Assembly (NCBI GenBank): GCA_038232275.1 | Contig: JBBSIC010000001.1 | Coordinates: 62,001-126,000, forward strand | DNA from: DATLGB01 sp038232275 | GTDB taxonomy: Bacteria > Actinomycetota > Thermoleophilia > Solirubrobacterales > Solirubrobacteraceae | DNA: 64,000 nucleotides | Direction of reading: 5' to 3' | In this document: positions 34,831 to 42,355 of the stretch, piece by piece | Layout of the letters: every line of letters starts with the position of its first letter | Numbering within the stretch: position 1 is the stretch's first letter | Position numbers and translations under genes: made by a program | Notes under the pieces: generated by a model | Databases searched by the model: none | The model's input: only the letters and a program-made list of their open reading frames with translations | Told to the model about the DNA's origin: nothing

Positions 34831-36068
34831 GTGCTCACGCCCTCTTCGACGAGGTCGAAGGTCAGGTCGTGCTCGAGGTCGACGATGCCGCCGGTCTCCC
34901 GCGTCCCGGTGACCAGGAAGGTCGTCATGCCCGGGTAGCGGTCGCAGATCTCCTGGCCCGAGCCGCGCCGGGAGACCGTCGGCGTGACGAAGTAGCGGCC
35001 GGGGGTGAGCTGGTTTGCAAAGCGGATGCTCAGGCGCGCGTGCTCGCCGGCACTGAAGCCGCCGGTGCGCTCCGCGGTCCAGACCGTGCTGGTGGCGAAC
35101 ACGGGGCGGTGGTCGGCGCTCTCGATCGTGATGCCCACCGCGGGATCCTCGACGTCTGAGTAGAACTCGACCGTCGCCTTGAGCATCGTCTCCTGGCCCT
35201 GCGGGATGACCTCGAGCGGCTCGCCGTCCGGGGTCTGAAACCACATCTGCGTGAAGCGCGCGGACCCGTCGCCGAAGCGGTCGCGCGACGCCGACTCGGG
35301 GATTCCGTCGTCCTGCGCGGAGTCGTTGTGGAAGTTCATGTCGAGGTAGTGCTCGCCGACGAGGATCGGGTCCCCCTCGCGCACCGTGACCCCGCGCTCC
35401 ATGAGCATCGCGCGGTCGCAGAAGCGGCGCACCGCGCCCATGTCGTGCGTCACCAGCACGATCGTCTTCGCCTCGTCGCGCAGCCGGTTGAACTGGTCGT
35501 AGCACTTCTGCTGAAAGGACGCGTCGCCGACCGCGAGCACCTCGTCGATCAGCAGCACGTCGGCGTCGACCTGGATCATCACGGCGAAGGCGAGCCGGAC
35601 GTGCATCCCGCTGGAGTAGTTCTTGAGCTTGACCGTCTCGTACTCCTGCAGCTCGGCGAACTCGATGACGCGCTCGTAGCGCTCGCGGGCCTCCCTGGGG
35701 GTCAGGCCGAGCATGATGCCGTTGAGGATCACGTTGTCGCGGGCGGCGAGGTCGGGGTTGAAGCCGACGCCGAGCTCGATGAAGGTCGACATGCGCCCGC
35801 GGGTCCAGATCTCCCCGTCGTTGGCCTGGTAGATGCCCGCCATCAGCTTGAGCAGCGTGCTCTTGCCCGATCCGTTGCGGCCGACGATCCCGAAGAACTC
35901 GCCCTCCTCGACGGTGAAGGTCGCGTCGCGGACGGCGGTGAACTGGTCGAAGTTGCGCCCGCGGAACGGGTGCAGCGCCCGCTCCTTGAAGGTGTGCATC
36001 TGCTCCTCAGGGCGGCGGAAGTGCTTGGTGACTCCGTCCACCACGATGGCGGGTGTCCGGCCGCTCAT
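34827..36068 (-). CDS. ABC polysaccharide export ATPase with carbohydrate-binding C-terminus (Wzt-like)
   Basis: 413 residues. ATPase domain: Walker A GRNGSGKST (63-71), Q-loop part STFIELGVGFNPDLAARDN, signature NYSSGMHVRLAFAV, Walker B VLLIDEVLAVGD, H-loop VLVTHDMGAV. After residue about 265 follows a beta-sandwich Wzt_C-like domain (GEPLEVIPQGQETMLKATVEF ... TPGRYFVTPTVSR), which in other bacteria recognises the glycan terminus. So export of a defined, end-modified polysaccharide is likely. ATG 36068 lies 9 bases after TAGGAT on its strand. Confidence 0.93.
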   Translation of the reverse strand: MSGRTPAIVVDGVTKHFRRPEEQMHTFKERALHPFRGRNFDQFTAVRDATFTVEEGEFFGIVGRNGSGKSTLLKLMAGIYQANDGEIWTRGRMSTFIELGVGFNPDLAARDNVILNGIMLGLTPREARERYERVIEFAELQEYETVKLKNYSSGMHVRLAFAVMIQVDADVLLIDEVLAVGDASFQQKCYDQFNRLRDEAKTIVLVTHDMGAVRRFCDRAMLMERGVTVREGDPILVGEHYLDMNFHNDSAQDDGIPESASRDRFGDGSARFTQMWFQTPDGEPLEVIPQGQETMLKATVEFYSDVEDPAVGITIESADHRPVFATSTVWTAERTGGFSAGEHARLSIRFANQLTPGRYFVTPTVSRRGSGQEICDRYPGMTTFLVTGTRETGGIVDLEHDLTFDLVEEGVST

Positions 36069-36077
36069 GATCGGACG

Positions 36078-36087
36078 ATCCTAGCCT
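36078..36087. promoter_or_regulatory. Overlapping divergent -10 hexamers sharing TA
   Basis: ATCCTAGCCT reads TAGGAT on the minus strand, 9 bases before ATG 36068, and TAGCCT on the plus strand, 7 bases before GTG 36095. TA at 36082-36083 is shared. Third case of this geometry in the window. Confidence 0.55.
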
Positions 36088-36094
36088 CGCCCGT

Positions 36095-38074
36095 GTGCGC
36101 GCCAGCGTCGTCATCCCCACGCTGAACCGGGCGAAGAGCCTGCACGACACGCTCGACGGACTGCGGCGCCAGACGTTTGCGCACTTCGAGGTGATCGTGG
36201 TCAACGGGCCGTCGACCGACGGGACGCGCGAGCTGCTCGCCGGCCTTGAAGATGTGCGGGTCGTGGAGAACCGCGAGCGCAACCTGTCGCGCTCGCGCAA
36301 CCTTGGTGTCGCCGCCGCGGCCGGGGACGTCGTGGCGTTCATCGACGACGACGCGATCCCCGAGTCGCGCTGGCTGGAGCAGCTCGTCGCCCCGCTGGAG
36401 CTCGATCCCCGCCTCGCGGCCACCGGGGGCCTCGTGCTCGACAACAGCGGCGTCCGCGTCCAGTGGCGCCATCTGGTCAGCTCGCGGGCCGGGGAGCAGG
36501 ACTTCGACCAGGTGCCGCCGCTGGAGCGCTTCGTGGCGCCCGGCGCGGATCCGTTCCTGTACGTCGCCGGGGGATGCAGCGCGTTCCGGCGAGCGGCGCT
36601 CGTCGAGATCGGGGGCTTCGACGAGGAGATCGAATACAACTTCGACGAGACCGAGGCGTGCCTGCGCCTGCTCGACGCCGGCTGGCGGCTCGAGTCGCTC
36701 GATGCGGCGGTGGTCCACCACCGCTTCCTGCCCTCCCACCAGCGCTCGTCCGTGGCCTTCACCGACCCGTTTTATGAGGTCAAGAACCGCGTCTACTTCG
36801 GTCTGGCCAACGGCACGCGCGGGCGCGCGTCCTGGGAGGTCCTGGCGAGCGTCAACCTGTTCCTCAGCCGGCTCAAGGCCGGCGCGCGCGACGCCGCCGC
36901 GCACGGCCGGCTCGACCCGGTGGACCTCGCCCACTACCTCGGCCGGGCCGACGCGGGCTTTCACTCCGGCCTCCAGCGCGGCCTGCGCGCACGCCGGCGC
37001 GGCGTCGCGGTGCCGGCGCCGGACCCGTCGGCGTTCGTCGCCTACCGCAGCGCCGGGACGGGGGAGCGTGCCGTTCTTGTCGCCGACCTTCCCGGCGCGC
37101 GTGCGCGCGCCGACGCCGGCGACGAGGTCCATCTGCTGCTCCCCGAGCCGGCCGGCACGCCGTACCGCGTCGACTACGACGCCGGCGTCTGGGTGCGCCA
37201 CGTGCCGGTTAACCCGCGCTGGCTGCCGGGCGTCTCACACCGTGGCGCGGCCGAGCTCGAGGCGGCGCTGGCCGGCGCGCGCGCGGACGTCGAGGGCACG
37301 GCGGATCGCCGGCGCTTCCCCGTCGACTGGGAGTATGAGGCGCGCATGGTGCTCGCCGAGCACGAGCCGGATGCCCTCGTCGAGGCCGCCTACCGGCGGC
37401 TGCTCGGACGGGCGCCGGATGCCATCGGCCGCGAGATCGCGCGGGCCGACCTGCTGCACCGCGGAACGCCCCAGGAGCTCGTGCGCCGGATGGCCCGGTC
37501 GGCGGAGGGGCGCGGGCGGGGGATCGACCCGGACCTGCACCTGCCCAGCGTGCCGGCCGCCGAGGCGCGGGGCCGCCTGCGCGCCGCGTGGCTGCGCGAC
37601 GACGCGGCGTTCGCCCGCGAGGTCTGCGCGCTGCTTCTCGGCGACGAGGCGCGCGCTGCGCCGGTGGACGTGGGCGACCGCGGCGCCTTCGTGCGCGCGC
37701 TCGCGGCCCGCCCGCAGGCGCTCGACCGCGTGGCGGGCGCGGACCGGCTCCCGCCGGACGGGGTCCGCACCGCTCCCGAGCTGCGCGCCGAGCTCGACCG
37801 GCTCGCCGGCGCGGCCGACGCGGCGTTCGTCGACGGGCTCTACCGGCTGCTGCTCGGCCGCGACGCCGACCCGGACGGCGCCGCGGCGTACGTTGGCGGG
37901 CTGCGGGCCGGGCGGGCGCGGGCATCGGTCGTCCAGGAGATCGCCTCCTCGCACGAGGCGGCCGGCTACGGCAGCGCCCCCGACGTCGTCGCCGCGCACC
38001 TGCGGGCCAGCGCGGCCTTCCGGCCGCGCCTAGTCCAGCGCGCGCGGAGCGTGCTCAGGCGCGCTCGCGACTGA
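36095..38074 (+). CDS. GT2 glycosyltransferase with two C-terminal DUF4214-like repeats
   Basis: 659 residues. GT2 domain (1-300): ASVVIPTLNRAKSLHDTL, VVNGPSTDGT, VVAFIDDDAIPESRWLEQL and FDEETEACLRLLDAGW-like acceptor motif (read as YNFDETEACLRLL). The C-terminal half carries two DUF4214-type units, EAAYRRLLGRAPD near residue 430 and VDGLYRLLLGRDADPDGAAAYV near 580, each followed by a helix and a small-residue tail. DUF4214 is usually found in surface or adhesin-type proteins, so its presence on a glycosyltransferase is unusual and may serve as an interaction module. GTG 36095 (or 36093) follows a -10 element. Confidence 0.85.
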   Translation: MRASVVIPTLNRAKSLHDTLDGLRRQTFAHFEVIVVNGPSTDGTRELLAGLEDVRVVENRERNLSRSRNLGVAAAAGDVVAFIDDDAIPESRWLEQLVAPLELDPRLAATGGLVLDNSGVRVQWRHLVSSRAGEQDFDQVPPLERFVAPGADPFLYVAGGCSAFRRAALVEIGGFDEEIEYNFDETEACLRLLDAGWRLESLDAAVVHHRFLPSHQRSSVAFTDPFYEVKNRVYFGLANGTRGRASWEVLASVNLFLSRLKAGARDAAAHGRLDPVDLAHYLGRADAGFHSGLQRGLRARRRGVAVPAPDPSAFVAYRSAGTGERAVLVADLPGARARADAGDEVHLLLPEPAGTPYRVDYDAGVWVRHVPVNPRWLPGVSHRGAAELEAALAGARADVEGTADRRRFPVDWEYEARMVLAEHEPDALVEAAYRRLLGRAPDAIGREIARADLLHRGTPQELVRRMARSAEGRGRGIDPDLHLPSVPAAEARGRLRAAWLRDDAAFAREVCALLLGDEARAAPVDVGDRGAFVRALAARPQALDRVAGADRLPPDGVRTAPELRAELDRLAGAADAAFVDGLYRLLLGRDADPDGAAAYVGGLRAGRARASVVQEIASSHEAAGYGSAPDVVAAHLRASAAFRPRLVQRARSVLRRARD

Positions 38075-38884
38075 GAGCAGCCACCGGGCGACCTCCTCAC
38101 CGGCGATGCGCGAGCCGAGCGCGTTGAGGTTGACCCGGTTGGCCCCTCGGGCGCGCGCACGGTGGGGGGCGAGCAGCTCGTCGACCTCGATGACCTGCGC
38201 GCCTGCGGCGGTCGCGGCCGCGCGCACATCGGCCTGGAGCCGCCGCTCGGTCGCCCGGCGGCCGCGGGAGTGCACGAGCAGCGCCGGCACGGGCAGGACC
38301 CCCACCGGCGCCTGCGGGAACGTCTTTCCGGTGGCCGCCAGGAAGGCCGCCAGGGCATCCGGCCCCCGGTACGGGACGAGGTCCTTCGCGAGCGTCTTGA
38401 CGATCGGGTCGCTGGCCCGGAGGGCGAGGTGCGCGTGCCTGCCCATGCGCCGCCCGATGTCCGTCCGGAGCCGGTCGAGGAACGGGTTGCTGGGCAGGAG
38501 CCGGCGGGAGTAGTGGACGCTCCCGGTCGCCACGACGATCGCGTCGGGCGGGCCGCTCAGGCGCAGCCACCGCGTCAGCGCCTCGGGGTCGCCGGGGAGC
38601 GCGTCGAGGCTGGCGACCGTGACCACGGAGATCTCGAGGCCGATGCCCTGCGCGACGAGCCGCTCGGCGACGACGCGCGGCCAGCCCGGCGGCGTGTGGG
38701 TGCCGTGCGCGTGCTCCATCTCGCGCCAGCCGCAGTCGGCGTAGAGCGCGAGCCGCAGCGTGGGCAGGCCCGCAGGCGCGATCCCGCGCCAGCGGCGCGT
38801 TGGGTCGGGGACGTGCGGGCCGAGGATCTGATGCCGCGCGCGTCGCAGCGTGGTCCGAGCCGTCTCCCGGGTGACCGATGGCAT
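38030..38884 (-). CDS. SGNH-hydrolase-like protein with altered triad
   Basis: 284 residues that follow the block order of SGNH/GDSL proteins. Block I region reads LRLALYADCGWREMEH then GWPRVVAERLVAQG, where the usual GDS would be ADC (Cys 51). A block III-like strand is DAIVVATGSVHYS. The C-terminal block V reads ANRVNLNALGSRIAGEEVARWL, which aligns with the D-x-x-H form but has Asn at both places. If the alignment is right, Ser, Asp and His are all replaced, so it may be inactive or have changed chemistry. Family call is by pattern only. Overlaps the convergent GT2-DUF4214 gene by 45 bases. Confidence 0.5.
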   Translation of the reverse strand: MPSVTRETARTTLRRARHQILGPHVPDPTRRWRGIAPAGLPTLRLALYADCGWREMEHAHGTHTPPGWPRVVAERLVAQGIGLEISVVTVASLDALPGDPEALTRWLRLSGPPDAIVVATGSVHYSRRLLPSNPFLDRLRTDIGRRMGRHAHLALRASDPIVKTLAKDLVPYRGPDALAAFLAATGKTFPQAPVGVLPVPALLVHSRGRRATERRLQADVRAAATAAGAQVIEVDELLAPHRARARGANRVNLNALGSRIAGEEVARWLLSVASAPEHAPRALD

Positions 38885-38892
38885 CGCGCCGG

Positions 38893-38898
38893 AGATTA
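38893..38898 (-). promoter_or_regulatory. -10 hexamer TAATCT
   Basis: TAATCT on the minus strand, 8 bases before ATG 38884. Its divergent partner TAGCGT lies 12 bases away on the plus strand. Confidence 0.5.
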
Positions 38899-38910
38899 GG
38901 CGCTTTCGCC

Positions 38911-38916
38911 TAGCGT
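38911..38916 (+). promoter_or_regulatory. -10 hexamer TAGCGT
   Basis: TAGCGT, 8 bases before ATG 38925 of the GtrA-led operon. Confidence 0.5.
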
Positions 38917-38924
38917 TCTCGTGG

Positions 38925-39344
38925 ATGGTCCTTCCCCGCGCCCTCGCCCTGGACCCTCCGCGCGACCACCGCGAGGAGATGCTGCGCTTCCTCGTCGTCG
39001 GCGGTTGCGGGTACGTGCTGGCGATGGGCTTCTACGCGCTGGAGATCGCGGTCGGCGTGTCCGCATACGTGGCCGTGCCCCCGGTCTTCGTCTTCAACGG
39101 CCTGTTCAACTTCACCCTCAACCGGCTGTGGTCCTTCCCGCGCAGCGGCCGGCCCGTGCACCACGAGCTAGGCCGGTTCGCGATCGTGGCGGCGGTCTCC
39201 CTGGTCGTCAACTACGCGACGCTCTACCTGCTGCACGACGCGGCCGGCATGGCCGCGGTGCCCGCGCAAGCGCTGGCGATCATCGCCGCCGTGCCCGTGG
39301 GCTTCTTGGGCAACAAGTTCTTCTCCTTCGGGACGGCGCGATGA
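38925..39344 (+). CDS. GtrA-family membrane protein
   Basis: 139 residues with four hydrophobic helices: FLVVGGCGYVLAMGFYALEI, VPPVFVFNGLFNFTLNRLWSF, the conserved helix 3 around FAIVAAVSLVVNYA, and a final VPVGFLGNKFFSF. GtrA proteins are thought to flip polyprenyl-phosphate-linked monosaccharides. It is the first gene of a four-gene operon with an aminotransferase, a polyprenyl-phosphate GT2 and a WxcM/FdtD-like fusion, so the flipped sugar is probably a 3-acetamido-3,6-dideoxyhexose. Confidence 0.9.
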   Translation: MVLPRALALDPPRDHREEMLRFLVVGGCGYVLAMGFYALEIAVGVSAYVAVPPVFVFNGLFNFTLNRLWSFPRSGRPVHHELGRFAIVAAVSLVVNYATLYLLHDAAGMAAVPAQALAIIAAVPVGFLGNKFFSFGTAR

Positions 39345-40462
39345 GCGCGGTCGGCGGGCGGGTCGTGCCGGCCAACGACTTCGCGGCCCAGTGGGACGAC
39401 GTCCGCACGGATGCGCTCGCCGCCGTCGATCGCGTCGGGCGCAGCGGCTGGCTCGTGCTGGGCCAGGAGGTCGAGGCCTTCGAGGCCCAGGTCGCCGCGT
39501 GGTGGGGCGTCGAGCACGCCGTCGGCGTGGCCAACGGCCTGGACGCGATCGAGATCGCGCTGCGCTGCGGGGGGATCGGGCAGGGCGATCGCGTGCTGAC
39601 CACGCCGCTGACGGCCTTCGCGACGACGCTCGCCATCCTGCGTGCGGGCGCCGAGCCGGCCTTCTGCGACGTCGACGCGACGGGCGGGCTGGACCTCGCG
39701 CAGGCCGACGCGGCGCTCGCCGCCGACGCCGGCATCCGCGCGCTCGTGCCCGTGCACCTGTACGGCCATCCGCTGGATCCGGCGGCGCTGCGCGACCTCG
39801 CCGGGCGCCACGCTGTCGTGGTGATCGAGGACTGCGCCCAGAGCGCCGGCGCCGCGCGGGCCGGCGAGCCGACGGGCCGGGCGGGGCTGGCCGCGGCGAC
39901 GAGCCTGTACCCGACCAAGAACCTCGGCGCCATGGGCGACGGCGGGCTCGTGCTCACCGACGACGTCGGGGTCGCCGAGCGGGCGCGGCGCCTGCGCAAC
40001 TACGGCCAGGGCGAGCGCTACCACCACGTCGAGACCGGGCTCAACAGCCGGCTGGACGAGCTCCACGCCGCGATGCTCTCCTCGGCGCTGCTGCCGCGGC
40101 TGGACGGATGGCTGAAGCGGCGCGCCGAGGTTGCCGCGCGCTACGCGCAGGCGCTGCGCGGGTCCGCCGTGCTGCGGTGCATCGAGCCGGCAGACGGGCG
40201 CTCGGCCCACCACCTCTTCCCCGTCGAGGTCGTCGACGGAGAACCCGCGGACCGCGCCGCCGAGCTCGCCGCCGCGGGCGTGCGCGTCGGGCGCCACTAC
40301 CCCGTGCTGTGCCCGGACCAGCCGGCGCATCCGCGTCCGGCCCAGGTTCCGGTGGCCCGCCGGCTCGCCGAGCGCGAGCTCTCGCTGCCGGTCCACCCGT
40401 ATCTGTCCGAGGCCGACGTGGATCACGTGATCGCCGCGTGCCAGGGGCTCGCCGCCACATGA
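39341..40462 (+). CDS. DegT-type aminotransferase, FdtB/QdtB-like
   Basis: 373-residue PLP enzyme: GVANGLDAIEIALRCGG, VVIEDCAQSAGA (ring Asp), the Lys in SLYPTKNLGAMGDGG, GLNSRLDELHAAML and late GRHYPVLCPDQPAH. Sequence style matches the sugar 3-aminotransferases that work on dTDP-3-keto-6-deoxyhexoses. The operon partner with both isomerase and acetyltransferase domains supports formation of dTDP-Fuc3N or dTDP-Qui3N. ATG 39341 overlaps the GtrA stop (ATGA) and its own stop overlaps the GT2 start (ATGA). Confidence 0.9.
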   Translation: MSAVGGRVVPANDFAAQWDDVRTDALAAVDRVGRSGWLVLGQEVEAFEAQVAAWWGVEHAVGVANGLDAIEIALRCGGIGQGDRVLTTPLTAFATTLAILRAGAEPAFCDVDATGGLDLAQADAALAADAGIRALVPVHLYGHPLDPAALRDLAGRHAVVVIEDCAQSAGAARAGEPTGRAGLAAATSLYPTKNLGAMGDGGLVLTDDVGVAERARRLRNYGQGERYHHVETGLNSRLDELHAAMLSSALLPRLDGWLKRRAEVAARYAQALRGSAVLRCIEPADGRSAHHLFPVEVVDGEPADRAAELAAAGVRVGRHYPVLCPDQPAHPRPAQVPVARRLAERELSLPVHPYLSEADVDHVIAACQGLAAT

Positions 40463-41412
40463 GCGTTCGAGCCAACTCGCTCGTGATCCCGGTCTACCGC
40501 AACGCGGCGATGATCGACGCGCTCGTGACCGCGGTCGCCGGCATCGCCGAGCAGGTCGAGGACGGCTTCGAAGCCGTGTTCGTCGTCGACGGCAGCCCGG
40601 ACGACTCGCATGACCGGCTCGTCGCCGCGCTCTCCGACGCCCCCTTCGCCTCCCGCGTGATCTCCCATGCGCGCAACTTCGGGTCCTTCGCGGCGATCCG
40701 CACCGGCATGGCCGCCGCGCACGGGCGCTTCGTCGCCGTCATGGCCGCCGACCTCCAGGAGCCGCCCGCGCTCGTCGTGGAGTTCTTCCGACGGCTCGCC
40801 ACGGGCGAGGTCGACGTGGTCGCCGGCGAGCGCGCCAGCCGCGACGATCGCGGCGACGGCGCCTCGCGCCTGTACTGGCGGCTGTACCGGCGCTTCGTCA
40901 TGCCGGAGATGCCGGCCGACGGCGTCGACGTGTTCGGCTGCACCGCCCAGGTGCGCGACGTCGTCTGCGCGCTCGAGGACCAGCACACGTCGCTCGTCGC
41001 CCAGTTGTTCTGGGTCGGCTTCCGCCGCGAGCTCGTCCCCTATGACCGCCTGGCGCGCGAGGGCGAGAGCGGCTGGACGCTGCACCGCAAGCTGCGCTAC
41101 CTGTCTGACAGCGTCTTCGCCTTCACCGACCTGCCGATCCGGATCCTCTGGATGGTCGGCGTGCTCGGGCTCGCCCTCGGCACGGCGCTGGGGCTGGCCG
41201 TGGCGGTGCTGCGGCTCGCGGGCATCATCGCGGTCCCCGGCTACGCCCCCACGATCCTGGTCGTGATCTTCTTCTCCGGGCTCAACTGCGTGGGCTTGGG
41301 CATCATCGGCTCGTATGTCTACCGCGCCTACGAGACCGTCAAGGGCCGGCCTGGCGCCATCGTCTCCGAAGCCGTAGAGACCTCCAAGGAGCGCGACCGT
41401 GTCGACGCGTGA
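40459..41412 (+). CDS. Polyprenyl-phosphate sugar transferase, GT2 with two helices
   Basis: 317 residues, ArnC/GtrB-like. GT2 domain: NSLVIPVYRNAAMIDALV, VFVVDGSPDDSHD, AVMAADLQEPPALV (metal-binding region), then a C-terminal pair of membrane helices (LPIRILWMVGVLGLALGT and APTILVVIFFSGLNCVGLGIIG). Would transfer the Fuc3NAc/Qui3NAc-type sugar made by its operon partners to a polyprenyl-phosphate, with GtrA flipping the product. ATG 40459 overlaps the aminotransferase stop. Confidence 0.91.
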   Translation: MSVRANSLVIPVYRNAAMIDALVTAVAGIAEQVEDGFEAVFVVDGSPDDSHDRLVAALSDAPFASRVISHARNFGSFAAIRTGMAAAHGRFVAVMAADLQEPPALVVEFFRRLATGEVDVVAGERASRDDRGDGASRLYWRLYRRFVMPEMPADGVDVFGCTAQVRDVVCALEDQHTSLVAQLFWVGFRRELVPYDRLAREGESGWTLHRKLRYLSDSVFAFTDLPIRILWMVGVLGLALGTALGLAVAVLRLAGIIAVPGYAPTILVVIFFSGLNCVGLGIIGSYVYRAYETVKGRPGAIVSEAVETSKERDRVDA

Positions 41413-42355
41413 GGTCTTCGTCCACGAGCACGGCCTCGTGGAGAGCGACGACGTCGGTGCCGGCACCCGCGTGTGGGCGTTCGCGCACATCCTGCCGGGC
41501 GCGCGCGTGGGCGAGGACTGCAACGTCTGCGACAACGTCTTCATCGAGGACGGCGCGGTCGTCGGCGACCGCGTCACCCTCAAGCCCGGCGTGCAGGTGT
41601 GGAACGGCGTGACCCTGGAGGACGACGTCTTCGTCGGCCCCAACGCCACCTTCACCAACGACCTGCGCCCGCGCAGCCGGCAGTGGCTCACCGAGCACCC
41701 GCAGACGATCGTGCGACGCGGCGCGTCCATCGGTGCCAACGCGACCATCCTGCCGGGCCTCGAGATCGGCACGGGCGCCATGGTCGGGGCGGGGGCGGTC
41801 GTCACCCGCGCCGTGCCGCCGCATGCCGTCGTCGTGGGCAACCCCGCCCGGATCACGGGCTACGACGCCGATGCCGCCCGCCGCGGCGACGAGCCGGTTC
41901 CCGCCCGCCCCGAGGCCGCCCTCGGCGTCACCGAGCTCGGCGTCTCAGGCGTCACGCTGCACCGCTTCGCCGAGCATGGCGACATGCGCGGCTCGCTGAC
42001 CTCCAGCGCCGTCGCCGCGCCCGACGGCGTCCCCTTCGACGTCCAGCGCTGGTTCATGGTCTACGACGTCCCGACCCGCGAGGTCCGCGGCGAGCACGCG
42101 CACCGCCGCTGCCACCAGTTCCTCATCTGCGTCGCCGGCAGCGTCATCCTCGCCGTCGACGACGGCCACAACCGCGGCGAGGTCCTGCTCGACGCCCCGT
42201 CGAAGGGCGTCCACCTCCCACCCATGGTCTGGGGCACCCAGTACCGCTACGGCCCCGACGCCAAGCTGCTCGTCTTCGCCTCCGAGCCCTACGACCCAGA
42301 CGACTACATTCGTGACTACGAAGCGTTCTTGGCGGAGCGAGCGGCGGGTGACTGA
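41399..42355 (+). CDS. Bifunctional sugar 3-N-acetyltransferase / 3,4-ketoisomerase (FdtD/WxcM-like)
   Basis: 318 residues in two parts. Residues 1-160 are a left-handed beta-helix acyltransferase with hexapeptide repeats (VWAFAHILPGARVGEDC, FVGPNATFTNDLRPRS, ATILPGLEIGTGAMVGAGAVV) as in FdtC/QdtC/WbpD. Residues 180-318 are an FdtA-like cupin isomerase (DMRGSLTSSA, RGEHAHRRCHQFLICVAGSV with the His cluster, LPPMVWGTQYRY). The isomerase converts dTDP-4-keto-6-deoxyglucose to the 3-keto form; the acetylase acts after transamination. GTG 41399 follows AAGGAG and overlaps the GT2 by 14 bases. Last gene of its operon. Confidence 0.9.
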   Translation: MSTREVFVHEHGLVESDDVGAGTRVWAFAHILPGARVGEDCNVCDNVFIEDGAVVGDRVTLKPGVQVWNGVTLEDDVFVGPNATFTNDLRPRSRQWLTEHPQTIVRRGASIGANATILPGLEIGTGAMVGAGAVVTRAVPPHAVVVGNPARITGYDADAARRGDEPVPARPEAALGVTELGVSGVTLHRFAEHGDMRGSLTSSAVAAPDGVPFDVQRWFMVYDVPTREVRGEHAHRRCHQFLICVAGSVILAVDDGHNRGEVLLDAPSKGVHLPPMVWGTQYRYGPDAKLLVFASEPYDPDDYIRDYEAFLAERAAGD

